Shown piece by piece: positions 1 to 8,694 of a DNA stretch of 46,615 nt. Position 1 is the stretch's first letter. Each line of letters opens with the position of its first letter. Source of the DNA: Parabacteroides sp. ZJ-118 (GTDB lineage Bacteria > Bacteroidota > Bacteroidia > Bacteroidales > Tannerellaceae). Location of the stretch: positions 1 to 46,615 of the forward strand of contig NZ_JAAKDT010000023.1 in the NCBI RefSeq assembly GCF_011038785.1, written 5' to 3'. The notes beneath the pieces were generated by a model, which made no database searches, had not been told where the DNA came from, and saw nothing but the letters and a program-made list of their open reading frames with translations. Position numbers and translations under genes: made by a program.

Positions 1-159
1 GAAGACAACGCCATCTTCTATACCTTTATGGTGTCCTGTGAAATCCTTGGCGTAAACCCTTTTCGCTGGCTGAAACACACGCTGGAGAATATAAGGCCGG
101 ACATGGAAGAACTTCAACTAACCGGTCTCCTCCCTTGCAACTTCGAAGACAAAATCTAA
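1..159 (+). CDS. IS66 family transposase, C-terminal end (partial, cut by window edge)
   Basis: Frame 1 is open from the first base to a TAA at 157-159 and encodes 52 residues. The peptide has the layout of the IS66 transposase (TnpC) C-terminal domain: a helix like NAIFYTFMVSCEILGVNP, then the RWL..TLE.I segment, and an ending of the form LLPCNFED that matches the family's L(L/M)P.(N/D)(W/F) tail. The DDE catalytic core lies outside the window. It reads toward the ribosomal cluster, which is transcribed the other way. The element's right end is just downstream. I cannot tell whether the full element is intact. Confidence 0.85.
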   Translation, partial: EDNAIFYTFMVSCEILGVNPFRWLKHTLENIRPDMEELQLTGLLPCNFEDKI

Positions 160-202
160 GCCTGACTTGAACTTAAAAAAACAAGTCGGACGGTTTCGGA
201 CG

Positions 203-225
203 GATACTCTAAAGTGACTGCTTAC
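203..225. mobile_element. Putative right terminal inverted repeat of the IS66 element
   Basis: The sequence after the transposase stop ends in GTGACTGCTTAC (214-225). Read on the other strand it starts GTAAGC, as IS66-family terminal inverted repeats do. The next eight bases, ATACGATA (226-233), would be the 8-bp target duplication typical of the family. The left end is outside the window, so the inner boundary and the duplication are inferred. Confidence 0.55.
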
Positions 226-253
226 ATACGATACTGACATGCCCGTCATACTA

Positions 254-291
254 CAAAAAAAAAAGCGATCCGTTTCACACGGATCGCTTTT
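254..291 (-). terminator. Rho-independent terminator of the ribosomal cluster
   Basis: A perfect 13-bp stem pairs 261-273 with 279-291 around a 5-base loop. On the minus strand it is followed by an uninterrupted run of T (A-tract 255-264 on the plus strand). It lies 25 bases past the rplQ stop and is the obvious end of the 18-kb minus-strand cluster. Confidence 0.9.
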
Positions 292-315
292 CTTATATGA
301 TTGTAAAAAACTTGC

Positions 316-801
316 TTATTCAGCTGCTTTTTCCTCGCCAGCGACTTCAGCCTCGGGAGCTTCAGCGACCGCCGCTGTTGATTTTTTACGAGAACGTCTG
401 GTTTTAGAAGTTTTCTTGGCGGCTGTATCCTTCAACATGTTTTCGTTGTAGTCTACTAACTCAATAAAGCACATGGCCGCGTTGTCACCTAAACGGTTAC
501 CCGTCTTGATGATTCGGGTATAACCACCCGGACGATCACCAATCTTCTGAGCGATTTCCTTGAACAACTCCGTTACCACGAATTTATCTTGCAAATAGCT
601 AAATACCACACGTCTGGAGTGAGTCGTATCCTCCTTAGACTTCGTGATAAGTGGTTCTACATACACACGTAACGCTTTTGCCTTTGCCGTCGTAGTAAAG
701 ATTCGCTTATGCTTGATCAAAGAACAAGCCATATTCGAAAGCATCGCATTACGGTGAGTATTCGTACGACCTAAATGATTGAATTTCTTATTATGTCTCA
801 T
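316..801 (-). CDS. rplQ: 50S ribosomal protein L17
   Basis: L17 binds 23S rRNA in the large subunit. The first 115 or so residues carry the family core, starting [12 protein letters not shown] and including the THRNAML and RPGGYTRI segments. After that comes a low-complexity tail of about 35 residues rich in Ala, Glu, Lys and Arg, so the 161-residue protein is longer than E. coli L17 (127); such tails are common in Bacteroidetes L17. It is the last gene of the cluster, 7 bases after rpoA, as in the alpha operon of most bacteria. Confidence 0.97.
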   Translation of the reverse strand: MRHNKKFNHLGRTNTHRNAMLSNMACSLIKHKRIFTTTAKAKALRVYVEPLITKSKEDTTHSRRVVFSYLQDKFVVTELFKEIAQKIGDRPGGYTRIIKTGNRLGDNAAMCFIELVDYNENMLKDTAAKKTSKTRRSRKKSTAAVAEAPEAEVAGEEKAAE

Positions 802-808
802 CGTTTAC

Positions 809-1801
809 TTACTCTTTATCTAATTTATATTTTGTGATATCCATACCGAATGAAAGGTTCAAGCCCTCAAGCAGTTCATCAAGCTCAGTGAGCGACTTCT
901 TGCCGAAGTTACGGAATTTCAACAAATCATTCTTATTGAACTTAACCAACTCACCCAGTGTCTCAACATCCGCGGCCTTCAAGCAATTCAACGCACGAAC
1001 GGAAAGATCCATATCAGACAGCTTGCTCTTCAGCAACTGACGCATATGAAGTACTTCCTCATCGAACTCTTCATTGCCTTCAGTATCCGCCGTCTCGATC
1101 GCGATCTTTTCATCTGAGAACAACATGAAATGATGTATCAGAATCTTCGCCGCTTCCTTCAACGCTTCCTTCGGATGAATAGAACCATCTGTGGCTATTT
1201 CAAGAACCAACTTCTCGTAGTCCGTCTTCTGTTCAACACGGAAGTTCTCGATTGAATACTTCACGTTACGTATCGGAGTGAAGATAGAGTCGATAGCGAT
1301 CACATGTATATCCGCGTTCGGGTCTCTGTTCTCATCCGCCGGCACATAACCGCGACCTTTATTAATAGTCAATTCAATCTGGAAACTCGCGGTCGGATCC
1401 AAGCGGCAAATGACCAAGTCAGGATTCAAGATCTCGAATCCACTCAGCCGCTTACCAATATCACCGGCTCTGAACACTTCCGAACCCGAAACGGTAATAC
1501 CCACTTTTTCATTCTCGATGTCGTCTACGATATGCTTGAAACGAACTTGCTTCAGATTCAAGATAATGTTTGTCACATCCTCGATAACACCCGGGATCGT
1601 ACCAAATTCATGGTCAACCCCGTCGATCTTAATGGATGTAATAGCAAAACCTTCAAGTGACGACAGGAGAATACGACGCAAAGCATTACCTATCGTAATA
1701 CCATAGCCGGGTTCCAACGGACGAAATTCAAACTTTCCGAAGAAATTGTCCGCTTCCAACATCAATACTTTATCGGGTTTTTGAAATGCTAATATCGCCA
1801 T
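809..1801 (-). CDS. rpoA: DNA-directed RNA polymerase subunit alpha
   Basis: RpoA dimerises to start assembly of RNA polymerase; its C-terminal domain contacts promoter DNA and activators. The N-terminal domain has the [20 protein letters not shown] motif near residue 25. The C-terminal domain (from about residue 250) has the helix-hairpin-helix pattern ending KSLTELDE. I start at the ATG at 1801 (330 residues, [11 protein letters not shown]); the frame stays open to a TTG at 1810, but the ATG gives the usual Bacteroidales N-terminus. It lies 12 bases after rpsD and 7 before rplQ, in the alpha operon order. Confidence 0.98.
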   Translation of the reverse strand: MAILAFQKPDKVLMLEADNFFGKFEFRPLEPGYGITIGNALRRILLSSLEGFAITSIKIDGVDHEFGTIPGVIEDVTNIILNLKQVRFKHIVDDIENEKVGITVSGSEVFRAGDIGKRLSGFEILNPDLVICRLDPTASFQIELTINKGRGYVPADENRDPNADIHVIAIDSIFTPIRNVKYSIENFRVEQKTDYEKLVLEIATDGSIHPKEALKEAAKILIHHFMLFSDEKIAIETADTEGNEEFDEEVLHMRQLLKSKLSDMDLSVRALNCLKAADVETLGELVKFNKNDLLKFRNFGKKSLTELDELLEGLNLSFGMDITKYKLDKE

Positions 1802-1813
1802 GGAAATCAATTA

Positions 1814-2419
1814 TTATTTAGAATACAATTCTACGATCAACTGCTCTTTAATGTTTTCAGGGATGTCAGCCCTTTCCGGCAGATGCAGTAATTTCCCGCT
1901 CATTAAAGACTGATCCCACTCAATCCAAGGATACTTGCTGTGGTTGAAACCAGACAACGCGTCGGCAACAACCTCCAAGGATTTAGATTTTTCTCTAACA
2001 CCAACAACCTGACCGGGTTTCACAGAGTAAGAAGGAATGTTTACAACACTACCGTCTACCGTAATGTGACGATGAGAAACCAACTGACGAGCAGCGGCTC
2101 TTGTCGGAGCTATACCCAAGCGATAAACCATGTTGTCAAGGCGGCCTTCCAACAATTGGAGAAGAACCTCACCGGTAATACCCTTAGAGCGTGAAGCTTT
2201 TTCGAATAAGTTTCTAAACTGCCTCTCCAATACGCCATAAGTGTATTTTACTTTTTGCTTCTCACGAAGCTGAATACCGTATTCAGAAGTTTTTCTCTTT
2301 CTGGAGTTACCATGTTGTCCAGGAGGATAGTTTTTCTTTGAAAGAACTTTATCCGCTCCGAATATTGCCTCACCAAACTTGCGGGCAATTCTTGTTCTTG
2401 GTCCAGTATATCTTGCCAT
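1814..2419 (-). CDS. rpsD: 30S ribosomal protein S4
   Basis: S4 is a primary 16S rRNA binder that nucleates the 30S body. At 201 residues it has the S4 N-terminal region ([17 protein letters not shown]) and the S4 RNA-binding fold around residues 92-155 ([20 protein letters not shown], then the SHRHITVDG loop). The N-terminus has no zinc-binding Cys set. In many bacteria S4 represses the alpha operon translationally. Here rpsD is preceded by an unusually long, structured gap (see 2446-2520), which makes local autoregulation plausible. Confidence 0.98.
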   Translation of the reverse strand: MARYTGPRTRIARKFGEAIFGADKVLSKKNYPPGQHGNSRKRKTSEYGIQLREKQKVKYTYGVLERQFRNLFEKASRSKGITGEVLLQLLEGRLDNMVYRLGIAPTRAAARQLVSHRHITVDGSVVNIPSYSVKPGQVVGVREKSKSLEVVADALSGFNHSKYPWIEWDQSLMSGKLLHLPERADIPENIKEQLIVELYSK

Positions 2420-2445
2420 TTTTTTATTTTTTTAGATGTTCTGTT

Positions 2446-2520
2446 TGAATCGGGAACCGTGCAGCCGCGATTACAGAGAGGATAAGGTCAATATGCAATC
2501 TATTCACTATTCCGGATTCA
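2446..2520 (-). promoter_or_regulatory. Structured leader before rpsD, candidate S4 autoregulatory element
   Basis: The rpsK-rpsD gap is 122 bases, while most gaps in the cluster are under 30. On the transcript, 2520-2511 pairs with 2455-2446: six base pairs (UGAAUC with GAUUCA), one C-C mismatch, then three more (GGA with UCC). Inside this closing helix, 2500-2495 pairs with 2474-2469 (GAUUGC with GUAAUC, one G-U). The closed region ends 27 bases before the rpsD start. The stretch between it and the ATG is A/U-rich. The pairing is seen; the S4-binding role is inferred from position. Confidence 0.5.
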
Positions 2521-2541
2521 ATGTTTAAGAAACTATAATTA

Positions 2542-2931
2542 TTATACTCTTCTCTTTTTCGGAGGACGACATCCGTTATGAGGAAGCGGAGTAACATCAA
2601 CGATCTCTGTTACCTCGATACCTGCGCCATGGATCGTTCTGATAGCGGACTCACGACCGTTACCCGGACCCTTAACGAATACTTTCACCTTTCTTAAACC
2701 AAGATCATAAGCTACCTTAGCGCAATCCTGCGCCGCCATCTGAGCTGCATAAGGAGTATTCTTCTTAGAGCTTCTGAATCCCATCTTACCAGCGGAAGAC
2801 CAGCTGATTACCTGCCCTTCGCTATTCGCTAAAGACACAATAATGTTGTTAAAAGAAGAATGAATATGAGCTTGACCGTAAGCGTCAACTTTTACGTTTC
2901 TCTTCTTTGCTGCGACTGTTTTCTTTGCCAT
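2542..2931 (-). CDS. rpsK: 30S ribosomal protein S11
   Basis: S11 sits on the platform of the 30S subunit near the mRNA Shine-Dalgarno channel. At 129 residues it shows the family core, including [16 protein letters not shown] near residues 21-36, KTPY/NTPYAAQ around 58-64, and the conserved ending [18 protein letters not shown]. It follows rpsM by 11 bases and precedes the long gap before rpsD. Confidence 0.98.
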   Translation of the reverse strand: MAKKTVAAKKRNVKVDAYGQAHIHSSFNNIIVSLANSEGQVISWSSAGKMGFRSSKKNTPYAAQMAAQDCAKVAYDLGLRKVKVFVKGPGNGRESAIRTIHGAGIEVTEIVDVTPLPHNGCRPPKKRRV

Positions 2932-2942
2932 ATTAACTCTTA

Positions 2943-3323
2943 TTATTTAGTAGCTTTTTTCTTATTTGCGACAGTTTTCTTCTTACCCTTACGAGTACGA
3001 GCGTTGTTCTTTGTGCTTTGACCCCTCAAAGGCAAACCAAGACGATGACGAACGCCTCTGTAGCAACCAATATCCATCAGACGCTTAATGTTCAACTGAA
3101 CTTCTGAACGAAGGTCACCTTCAACCTTGTACTCAGCGCCAATGACTTCACGAACTTTCGCGGCTTGATCGTCTGTCCAATCCTTAACCTTGACATCACG
3201 ATCAACCCCAGCCTTATCTAATACGGATTTTGCAGCGCTACGACCAATACCATAGATATAAGTCAAAGCGATCTCTCCTCTTTTATTTTGTGGCAAGTCT
3301 ACACCAACTATTCTTATAGCCAT
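2943..3323 (-). CDS. rpsM: 30S ribosomal protein S13
   Basis: S13 is a head protein that bridges to the large subunit and contacts P-site tRNA. The frame is open to 3344, but the ATG at 3323 gives the canonical start [15 protein letters not shown] and 126 residues. The helix-two-turn-helix region has [11 protein letters not shown] (about residues 21-31). The C-terminal tail is Lys/Arg rich, with [13 protein letters not shown]. It follows rpmJ by 31 bases. Confidence 0.97.
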   Translation of the reverse strand: MAIRIVGVDLPQNKRGEIALTYIYGIGRSAAKSVLDKAGVDRDVKVKDWTDDQAAKVREVIGAEYKVEGDLRSEVQLNIKRLMDIGCYRGVRHRLGLPLRGQSTKNNARTRKGKKKTVANKKKATK

Positions 3324-3354
3324 ATTACTTAGATTATTTCGCAAAAATAATAAA

Positions 3355-3471
3355 TTATCCTTGACGTTGTTTATACTTAGGATTTTTCTTGTTAATTACG
3401 TATAAGCGACCCTTCCTTCTTACTATCTTGCACTCGGGTGTACGCTTCTTTAAAGATGCTCTTACTTTCAT
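3355..3471 (-). CDS. rpmJ: 50S ribosomal protein L36 (zinc-free type)
   Basis: This short gene encodes 38 residues, [19 protein letters not shown]... ending NPKYKQRQG, with ATG at 3471 and TAA at 3355. L36 helps shape domain VI of 23S rRNA. It keeps only Cys14; the other zinc ligands of the C+ form (Cys11, Cys27, His33) are Thr, Asn and Tyr. It is therefore the zinc-independent form, as usual in Bacteroidetes. It lies 13 bases after infA and 31 before rpsM. Confidence 0.95.
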   Translation of the reverse strand: MKVRASLKKRTPECKIVRRKGRLYVINKKNPKYKQRQG

Positions 3472-3484
3472 ATCGTGTTTAATT

Positions 3485-3703
3485 TTATTTGTATCTAAAA
3501 GCAATTCTACCTTTCGATAGATCATACGGAGACATTTCCACCCTCACCTTATCCCCCGGAAGAATCTTAATGTAATGCATACGCATCTTTCCCGAGATAT
3601 GAGCGGTAATTTCATGTCCGTTCTCCAATTCTACTCGAAACATCGCGTTTGACAATGCTTCTACAATTACTCCATCTTTTTCTATCGCTGATTGTTTAGC
3701 CAT
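3485..3703 (-). CDS. infA: Translation initiation factor IF-1
   Basis: IF-1 binds the 30S A site and works with IF-2 and IF-3 in start-codon selection. The 72-residue protein is a single S1/OB-fold domain with the family sequence IEVDGVI-like start ([20 protein letters not shown]), the [19 protein letters not shown] core and the ending GRIAFRYK. It is placed between map and rpmJ, the usual arrangement when infA sits inside the spc/alpha junction. Confidence 0.98.
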   Translation of the reverse strand: MAKQSAIEKDGVIVEALSNAMFRVELENGHEITAHISGKMRMHYIKILPGDKVRVEMSPYDLSKGRIAFRYK

Positions 3704-3713
3704 ATAAATCCAA

Positions 3714-4499
3714 TTAAATTGCGTTTTCTCCTAGAACTTCCTCTAAAAACTTGAATGAAGATAAGATCAGGGGGCCATCCGGACGTATGGCGATACAATG
3801 CTCAAAATGAGCGGAAGGCTTCCTGTCCTTTGTACGAACCGTCCATCCGTCTTTCTCAAACGCGACGTTCTTACTTCCCATGTTGATCATCGGCTCAATG
3901 CAGATACACATTCCGCTACGCAATAACGGCCCGCACCCACGTCTGCCATAGTTAGGCACTTCCGGCTCCTCATGCATCTTCCGACCTATACCATGCCCCA
4001 CCAGCTCTCTTACAACAGAGTAACCCTGAGACTCGCAATAAGTCTGAACCGCATTACTGATATCACCCAAACGGTGACCTTCAACAGCACATTGAATACC
4101 TAAATAAAGCGAATCCTTTGTCGCTTTCAACAATTTCTTCACTTCCGGCGCGACCTCACCGACACAGAACGTATAAGCGGAGTCACCGACAAAACCATTC
4201 AATATTGTCCCGCAATCCACAGAGACTACGTCTCCTTCTTTCAAGATCATCTTAGAAGAAGGAATACCATGTACCACCTGCTCATTCACGGAGGCACATA
4301 TTGAATTTGGGAAACCACCATATCCCAAAAAAGCCGGAACAGCGCCATTATCTCTAATGAACTCTTCCGCAATCTTATCAAGTTGAAGTGTGGAGACTCC
4401 GGGAACGACATGCTTAGCGATCTCGCCAAGTGTCTTACCCACCAGTTGATTAGCCTCACGCATCAACTCAATCTCTTCATCTGTCTTTAAATAGATCAT
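3714..4499 (-). CDS. map: Methionine aminopeptidase, type I
   Basis: It removes the N-terminal Met from nascent proteins. The frame runs to 4517, overlapping secY, but the ATG at 4499 ([17 protein letters not shown], 261 residues) fits the family. Metal ligands are visible: Asp in VSVDCGT, Asp in VGDSAYTF, His in [15 protein letters not shown], Glu in CIEPM, and a final Glu/His segment FEHCIAI. No N-terminal zinc-finger extension is present. It starts 4 bases after the secY stop and precedes infA by 10. Confidence 0.97.
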   Translation of the reverse strand: MIYLKTDEEIELMREANQLVGKTLGEIAKHVVPGVSTLQLDKIAEEFIRDNGAVPAFLGYGGFPNSICASVNEQVVHGIPSSKMILKEGDVVSVDCGTILNGFVGDSAYTFCVGEVAPEVKKLLKATKDSLYLGIQCAVEGHRLGDISNAVQTYCESQGYSVVRELVGHGIGRKMHEEPEVPNYGRRGCGPLLRSGMCICIEPMINMGSKNVAFEKDGWTVRTKDRKPSAHFEHCIAIRPDGPLILSSFKFLEEVLGENAI

Positions 4500-4503
4500 T
4501 CTA

Positions 4504-5844
4504 TTAGTAAGCGGCAACAGAGCCTGTACGACCTTTAATTCTTCCTGACTTCAACAAACCGTCATAATGACGCATTAACAAATGACTTTCGATTTGTTGC
4601 AATGTATCCAACACCACACCAACCAAAATCAACAAAGATGTACCACCAAAGAATTGAGAGAACTCCATACTTACACCGGCAATTCTAGCGAAAGCAGGCA
4701 TAATAGCAACCACCGCAAGGAAAAAAGCACCCGGCAAAGTAATACGGTCCATAATGGTATCCAGATAGTCTTTGGTATTCTTACCCGGCTTTACACCCGG
4801 AATAAAACCATTGTTTCTCTTCAAATCATCTGACATCTGAGTCGGATTGATCGTGATAGCCGTATAGAAATACGTAAACAGAATAATCAACACCGCAAAC
4901 ACGAAGTTGTACCAGAATCCCGTATTATCCATGAAAGCAGCCCAAAAACCACTCTGCTCTCCCGTACTAGAGAAACCTACAATTGAGATCGGGATAAACA
5001 TGATCGCCTGAGCGAAGATGATAGGCATTACGTTAGCAGCGTTAACCTTTAACGGAATGTACTGACGTGCACCACCATATTGCTTATTCCCGATGATTCT
5101 TTTCGCATATTGCACGGGCACCTTACGAGTACCTTGTACCAATAAGATCGCACCCGCGATAACAAGCAAAAGGAACAACATCTCAAACAGGAACATAACC
5201 AGACCACCGGTTTTCTCACTTGTTCTAGAAATGAACTCTTGGAACAAAGAATGCGGCAGACGGGCTATAATACCCACTAAAATGATAAATGAAATACCAT
5301 TTCCAACACCTTTATCTGTAATTCTTTCACCTAGCCATAAGATAAACATACTTCCCGCGGCCAAGATGATCGTAGATGAGATCGTGAACCAAATACCACC
5401 CGGTAAAGCGGCGCCAGCAGCTTTAAGCTGGACACTCAGATTCACCAAATAAGTGGGGCCTTGGAATAACAAAATCGCTATCGTCAAGTAACGAGTCCAC
5501 TGATTGATTTTTCTACGGCCACTCTCACCCTCTCTCTGCAACTTTTGAAAAGAAGGAACCGCAATGGCTAACAACTGCATAACAATTGAAGCGGAGATAT
5601 ATGGCATGATTCCCAACGCAAAAATAGATGCGTTAGAAAAGGCTCCACCTGAGAACATATCCAACAGTGCAAGCAATCCGCCTCTTGTCTGCTCCTGTAA
5701 AGCGGTCAACGCTTTGGGATCGATACCCGGAAGTACGACATACGTACCAAAACGGTATATAGCCACCAATAAAAGAGTGGTGAGGATCCGATTTCTCAGA
5801 TCCTCAATCTTCCAGATATTCTTGATTGTTTCAACAGCTCTCAT
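4504..5844 (-). CDS. secY: Protein translocase subunit SecY
   Basis: SecY is the inner-membrane channel of the Sec translocon. The 446-residue protein has about ten hydrophobic segments, the early R(N)RILTTLLLVAIYR(F)G(T)YVVLPGID signature after a short cytosolic N-terminus, plug-region glycines (GGLLALLDMFSGGAFSNASIFALGIMPYI, seen in parts), and the cytosolic loops with QGTRKVPVQYA and GFIPGVKPG. It overlaps nothing; rplO ends 3 bases before it and map starts 4 bases after. The other translocon genes (secE, secG) are not here. Confidence 0.98.
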   Translation of the reverse strand: MRAVETIKNIWKIEDLRNRILTTLLLVAIYRFGTYVVLPGIDPKALTALQEQTRGGLLALLDMFSGGAFSNASIFALGIMPYISASIVMQLLAIAVPSFQKLQREGESGRRKINQWTRYLTIAILLFQGPTYLVNLSVQLKAAGAALPGGIWFTISSTIILAAGSMFILWLGERITDKGVGNGISFIILVGIIARLPHSLFQEFISRTSEKTGGLVMFLFEMLFLLLVIAGAILLVQGTRKVPVQYAKRIIGNKQYGGARQYIPLKVNAANVMPIIFAQAIMFIPISIVGFSSTGEQSGFWAAFMDNTGFWYNFVFAVLIILFTYFYTAITINPTQMSDDLKRNNGFIPGVKPGKNTKDYLDTIMDRITLPGAFFLAVVAIMPAFARIAGVSMEFSQFFGGTSLLILVGVVLDTLQQIESHLLMRHYDGLLKSGRIKGRTGSVAAY

Positions 5845-5847
5845 GAC

Positions 5848-6294
5848 TTAGAGTTTAACAACTGTTCCACCTACGGCTTGGATAGCTGCCTCTGCGCTCT
5901 TAGAGAAAGCGTGAGCCTCAACCTCTAACTTAGCGGTCAAACTACCGTTACCTAGAATTTTAACCAATTGAGAAGAAGAGACGAAGCCAGCCTTCACTAA
6001 TTCATCAATACCAATCTTAGTCAATTGCTTAGCCTCAGCCATTTGTTGCAAAGTATCGATATTAATAGCTTTATATTCCACACGGTTAATATTCTTGAAA
6101 CCGAATTTAGGCAACCGTCTTTGAATAGGCATCTGACCTCCTTCGAAACCTATCTTGTTCTTGTAGCCAGATCTTGATTTGGCTCCTTTATGACCTCTTG
6201 TTGAAGTTCCGCCTAATCCTGACCCCGGACCACGTCCGATTCTTTTCCGGGTCTTGGTAGATCCTTCAGCCGGTTTTAAATTTGATAAATCCAT
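5848..6294 (-). CDS. rplO: 50S ribosomal protein L15
   Basis: L15 is a late-assembling large-subunit protein with a long basic N-terminal extension. The 148 residues start MDLSNLKPAEGSTKTRKRIGRG and include the glycine-rich GSGLGGTSTRGHKGAKSR stretch (about residues 25-42) and FEGGQMPIQRRLPK (about 50-63). It is 29 bases after rpmD and 3 before secY, the normal spc-operon order. Confidence 0.98.
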   Translation of the reverse strand: MDLSNLKPAEGSTKTRKRIGRGPGSGLGGTSTRGHKGAKSRSGYKNKIGFEGGQMPIQRRLPKFGFKNINRVEYKAINIDTLQQMAEAKQLTKIGIDELVKAGFVSSSQLVKILGNGSLTAKLEVEAHAFSKSAEAAIQAVGGTVVKL

Positions 6295-6323
6295 ATCGTA
6301 TAATTTATTTTTTCAACCAATTA

Positions 6324-6500
6324 TTACTTTACTACAGAAACCAAATGTTTCACTTTCTCAACCATACCTAAGATCGCCGGATTAGCTTCATGTTCCACAA
6401 TCTGGTTCATCTTTCTCAGCCCTAGTGCGTCAAGCGTTCTCTTTTGGTCTTTCGGGCATTTAATTCTACTTCTAACTTGCTTTACTTTAATAGTCGCCAT
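6324..6500 (-). CDS. rpmD: 50S ribosomal protein L30
   Basis: A 58-residue gene from ATG at 6500 to TAA at 6324. The protein starts MATIKVKQVRSRIKCP and contains TLDALGLRKMNQIVEHE, the L30 core, and ends in VKHLVSVVK. L30 binds 23S rRNA near 5S. It lies between rpsE (17 bases) and rplO (29 bases). A purine-rich AGGGAGGA (6515-6508) stands 7 bases before the start, unusual in this phylum, where most genes lack a Shine-Dalgarno sequence. Confidence 0.95.
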   Translation of the reverse strand: MATIKVKQVRSRIKCPKDQKRTLDALGLRKMNQIVEHEANPAILGMVEKVKHLVSVVK

Positions 6501-6517
6501 AAACTTATCCTCCCTAA

Positions 6518-7030
6518 TTAACCTCTAAATACTTTTTCAACTGTAACACCTCTGTTCTGAGCAACATCGAACGGGCTTCGCAACTCACCCAGCGCAGCAA
6601 TAGTAGCTTTCACCAAGTTATGGGGATTAGAAGAACCTTTAGATTTTGCCAAAACGTCTGTAATACCCACGCTCTCCAATACGGCACGCATAGCACCACC
6701 CGCCTTCACACCGGTACCGTGAGATGCCGGTTTGATCAGCACCTGAGCACCACCAAATTTAGCCAATTGTTCGTGAGGGATCGTACCTTTGTGTACCGGG
6801 ACCTTGATCAAGTTCTTCTTAGCAGCTTCTACACCTTTAGCGATAGCTGTCGTTACCTCACCGGCTTTACCTAATCCCCAGCCAACGATACCATCCTCGT
6901 TTCCTACTACAACGATAGCAGCGAAGCTGAATGTACGTCCACCTTTCGTAACCTTAGTTACACGGTTGATTGCAACCAGTCTGTCCTTCAACTCTAAGTC
7001 GTTGGTCGATTTAACTCTATTATTTGCCAT
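6518..7030 (-). CDS. rpsE: 30S ribosomal protein S5
   Basis: S5 affects decoding accuracy and helicase activity at the mRNA entry site. The N-terminal double-stranded RNA-binding domain has [20 protein letters not shown] (about residues 12-31) and [17 protein letters not shown]. The C-terminal domain has [19 protein letters not shown] and [12 protein letters not shown] start at ATG 7030 (170 residues); another ATG at 7036 overlaps the rplR stop by one base (TAATG) and would add Met-Lys. Both are possible. Confidence 0.96.
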   Translation of the reverse strand: MANNRVKSTNDLELKDRLVAINRVTKVTKGGRTFSFAAIVVVGNEDGIVGWGLGKAGEVTTAIAKGVEAAKKNLIKVPVHKGTIPHEQLAKFGGAQVLIKPASHGTGVKAGGAMRAVLESVGITDVLAKSKGSSNPHNLVKATIAALGELRSPFDVAQNRGVTVEKVFRG

Positions 7031-7035
7031 CTTCA

Positions 7036-7380
7036 TTAAAATTTAAGGCCGCCGTTACGTGCAGCATCTGCTAATTCTTTAACTCTCCCGTGATACAGGT
7101 AACCATTACGGTCGAAAACCACTGCCTGAACACCAGCCTCCTGAGCGTTCTTAGCGATTAACTCACCAACCTTAGCAGCGATCTCCTTTTTGGGAGCCTT
7201 AACATCTAATTTCAAAGATGAAGCAGCGGCTAAAGTCTTACCTGTAGTATCATCTATCACCTGTGCGTAGATTTGCTTATTGCTTCTAAACACGGTCAGG
7301 CGCGGACGCTCAGCAGTTCCTGAGATTTTGCCGCGTACGCCTGCTTTTATTTTTAATCTTCTTTCTAGCTTCGTTGTCAT
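7036..7380 (-). CDS. rplR: 50S ribosomal protein L18
   Basis: L18 carries 5S rRNA into the large subunit together with L5. The 114 residues include the basic N-terminus ([19 protein letters not shown]), [20 protein letters not shown] (about residues 25-44), and the C-terminal signature [21 protein letters not shown]. It lies 21 bases after rplF, and its stop touches the upstream alternative rpsE start. Confidence 0.98.
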   Translation of the reverse strand: MTTKLERRLKIKAGVRGKISGTAERPRLTVFRSNKQIYAQVIDDTTGKTLAAASSLKLDVKAPKKEIAAKVGELIAKNAQEAGVQAVVFDRNGYLYHGRVKELADAARNGGLKF

Positions 7381-7401
7381 GATAATTTCAGTTTACGTAG
7401 A

Positions 7402-7953
7402 TTACTTACCTGCTGACTTACCAGACTTTCTGCGAATCTCTTCACCCACAAACTTAATACCCTTACCTTTATACGGTTCCGGCATTCTGAATGAACGGAT
7501 CTTCGCACAAATCTGACCTAATAATTGTTTGTCAGCCGATTCAAGGATAATAAGAGGGTTCTTATTTCTCTCAGACTTCGTCTCAACTTTCACCTCCTTC
7601 GGCAACTGCAAATAAATATTGTGAGTATACCCCAAAGAAAGATCCAACAGCTGACCTGTATTTGTCACACGGTAACCGACACCGACAAGTTCCAGCTCTT
7701 TTTTGTATCCTTCCGAGCAACCGATCACCATATTGTTGATCAGCGCACGGTACAAACCGTGCAACGCACGATGGTTCTTTTCGTCTGTCGGACGTGTCAG
7801 ATGGATGATTCCATCTTCAAAAGACACTTTAATATCAGGATTCACAGCCTGAGTCAGCTCGCCTTTGGGACCTTTTACAGTCACTACATTATCCTTAATG
7901 GTAATCGTAACACCAGCCGGCACATGAATTGGTAATTTTCCTATTCTTGACAT
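7402..7953 (-). CDS. rplF: 50S ribosomal protein L6
   Basis: L6 sits near the factor-binding site and the sarcin-ricin loop. At 183 residues it contains the two L6 repeats, starting MSRIGKLPIHVPAGVTI, with VKGPKGELT near residue 28 and the C-terminal signature PEPYKGKGIKF. A full AGGAGG (7967-7962) precedes the ATG by 8 bases, an exception in a phylum that rarely uses Shine-Dalgarno pairing. It is 16 bases after rpsH. Confidence 0.98.
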   Translation of the reverse strand: MSRIGKLPIHVPAGVTITIKDNVVTVKGPKGELTQAVNPDIKVSFEDGIIHLTRPTDEKNHRALHGLYRALINNMVIGCSEGYKKELELVGVGYRVTNTGQLLDLSLGYTHNIYLQLPKEVKVETKSERNKNPLIILESADKQLLGQICAKIRSFRMPEPYKGKGIKFVGEEIRRKSGKSAGK

Positions 7954-7969
7954 TCTTCTTTCCTCCTAA

Positions 7970-8365
7970 TTAATAAACATAACATAATACCTCGCCACCG
8001 ATCTTCAGATCGCGGGCCTCTTTGTCAGTCATCACTCCTTTAGAAGTAGAAAGAACAGCAATACCTAAGCCATTCAATACTCTCGGCATTTCTTTGTAAC
8101 CAGTGTACTTACGCAAACCGGGCGTAGAAACTCTCTCAAGTTTCTTAATCGCATTAACCTTGTTTACCAGGTCATACTTCAAGGCAATCTTGATCGTACC
8201 TTGAGGACCATCCTCTACAAACTTAAAATTAAGAATGTAGCCCTTGTCGAAAAGGATCTTAGTGATCTCTTTCTTTAAATTTGACGCCGGCACCTCAACA
8301 ACTCTGTGCTTCGCTTTGATTGCGTTACGCAATCTTGTCAAATAATCTGCAATAGGATCTGTCAT
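7970..8365 (-). CDS. rpsH: 30S ribosomal protein S8
   Basis: S8 binds helix 21 of 16S rRNA and, in E. coli, represses spc-operon translation. The 131 residues begin MTDPIADYLTRLRNA and end with the family signature, including STSKGVMTDKEAR and GGEVLCYVY. It is 57 bases after rpsN, a slightly longer gap than its neighbours. I see no convincing copy of the S8 target fold in that gap. Confidence 0.98.
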   Translation of the reverse strand: MTDPIADYLTRLRNAIKAKHRVVEVPASNLKKEITKILFDKGYILNFKFVEDGPQGTIKIALKYDLVNKVNAIKKLERVSTPGLRKYTGYKEMPRVLNGLGIAVLSTSKGVMTDKEARDLKIGGEVLCYVY

Positions 8366-8422
8366 ATATAAATGAATTAAATTGATCCGGCCACCCGGAC
8401 AATATTTAAACTAAAAAAACTC

Positions 8423-8692
8423 TTACCAGCTTGCTTTTTTTACACCCGGGATTAAACCGCTAGATGCCATTTCACGCAATTGGATACGAGAAATACCGAA
8501 CTGGCGTACATACCCCTTCGGACGTCCTGTAATCTTGCAGCGGTTGTGCAAACGTACAGGAGAAGCATTTTTAGGTAAAGCCTGCAAAGCCTCATAGTCA
8601 CCCTCTGCCTTGAGCTGAGCTCTTTTAGCGGCATACTTAGCAACAAGCTTCGCTCTTTTAACCTCACGGGCCTTCATTGATTCCTTAGCCAT
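8423..8692 (-). CDS. rpsN: 30S ribosomal protein S14 (zinc-free type)
   Basis: S14 is a late-binding head protein. The 89-residue length and the absence of the CxxC...CxxC set place it in the longer zinc-independent class; only one Cys is present, in [12 protein letters not shown]. The family ending [22 protein letters not shown] is intact. It starts 2 bases after rplE. Confidence 0.98.
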   Translation of the reverse strand: MAKESMKAREVKRAKLVAKYAAKRAQLKAEGDYEALQALPKNASPVRLHNRCKITGRPKGYVRQFGISRIQLREMASSGLIPGVKKASW

Positions 8693-8694
8693 AA

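Noticed and set aside
8366-8422. S8 autoregulatory site in the rpsN-rpsH gap
   Set aside because: Only 57 bases and no stem resembling the S8 site of 16S rRNA could be drawn.
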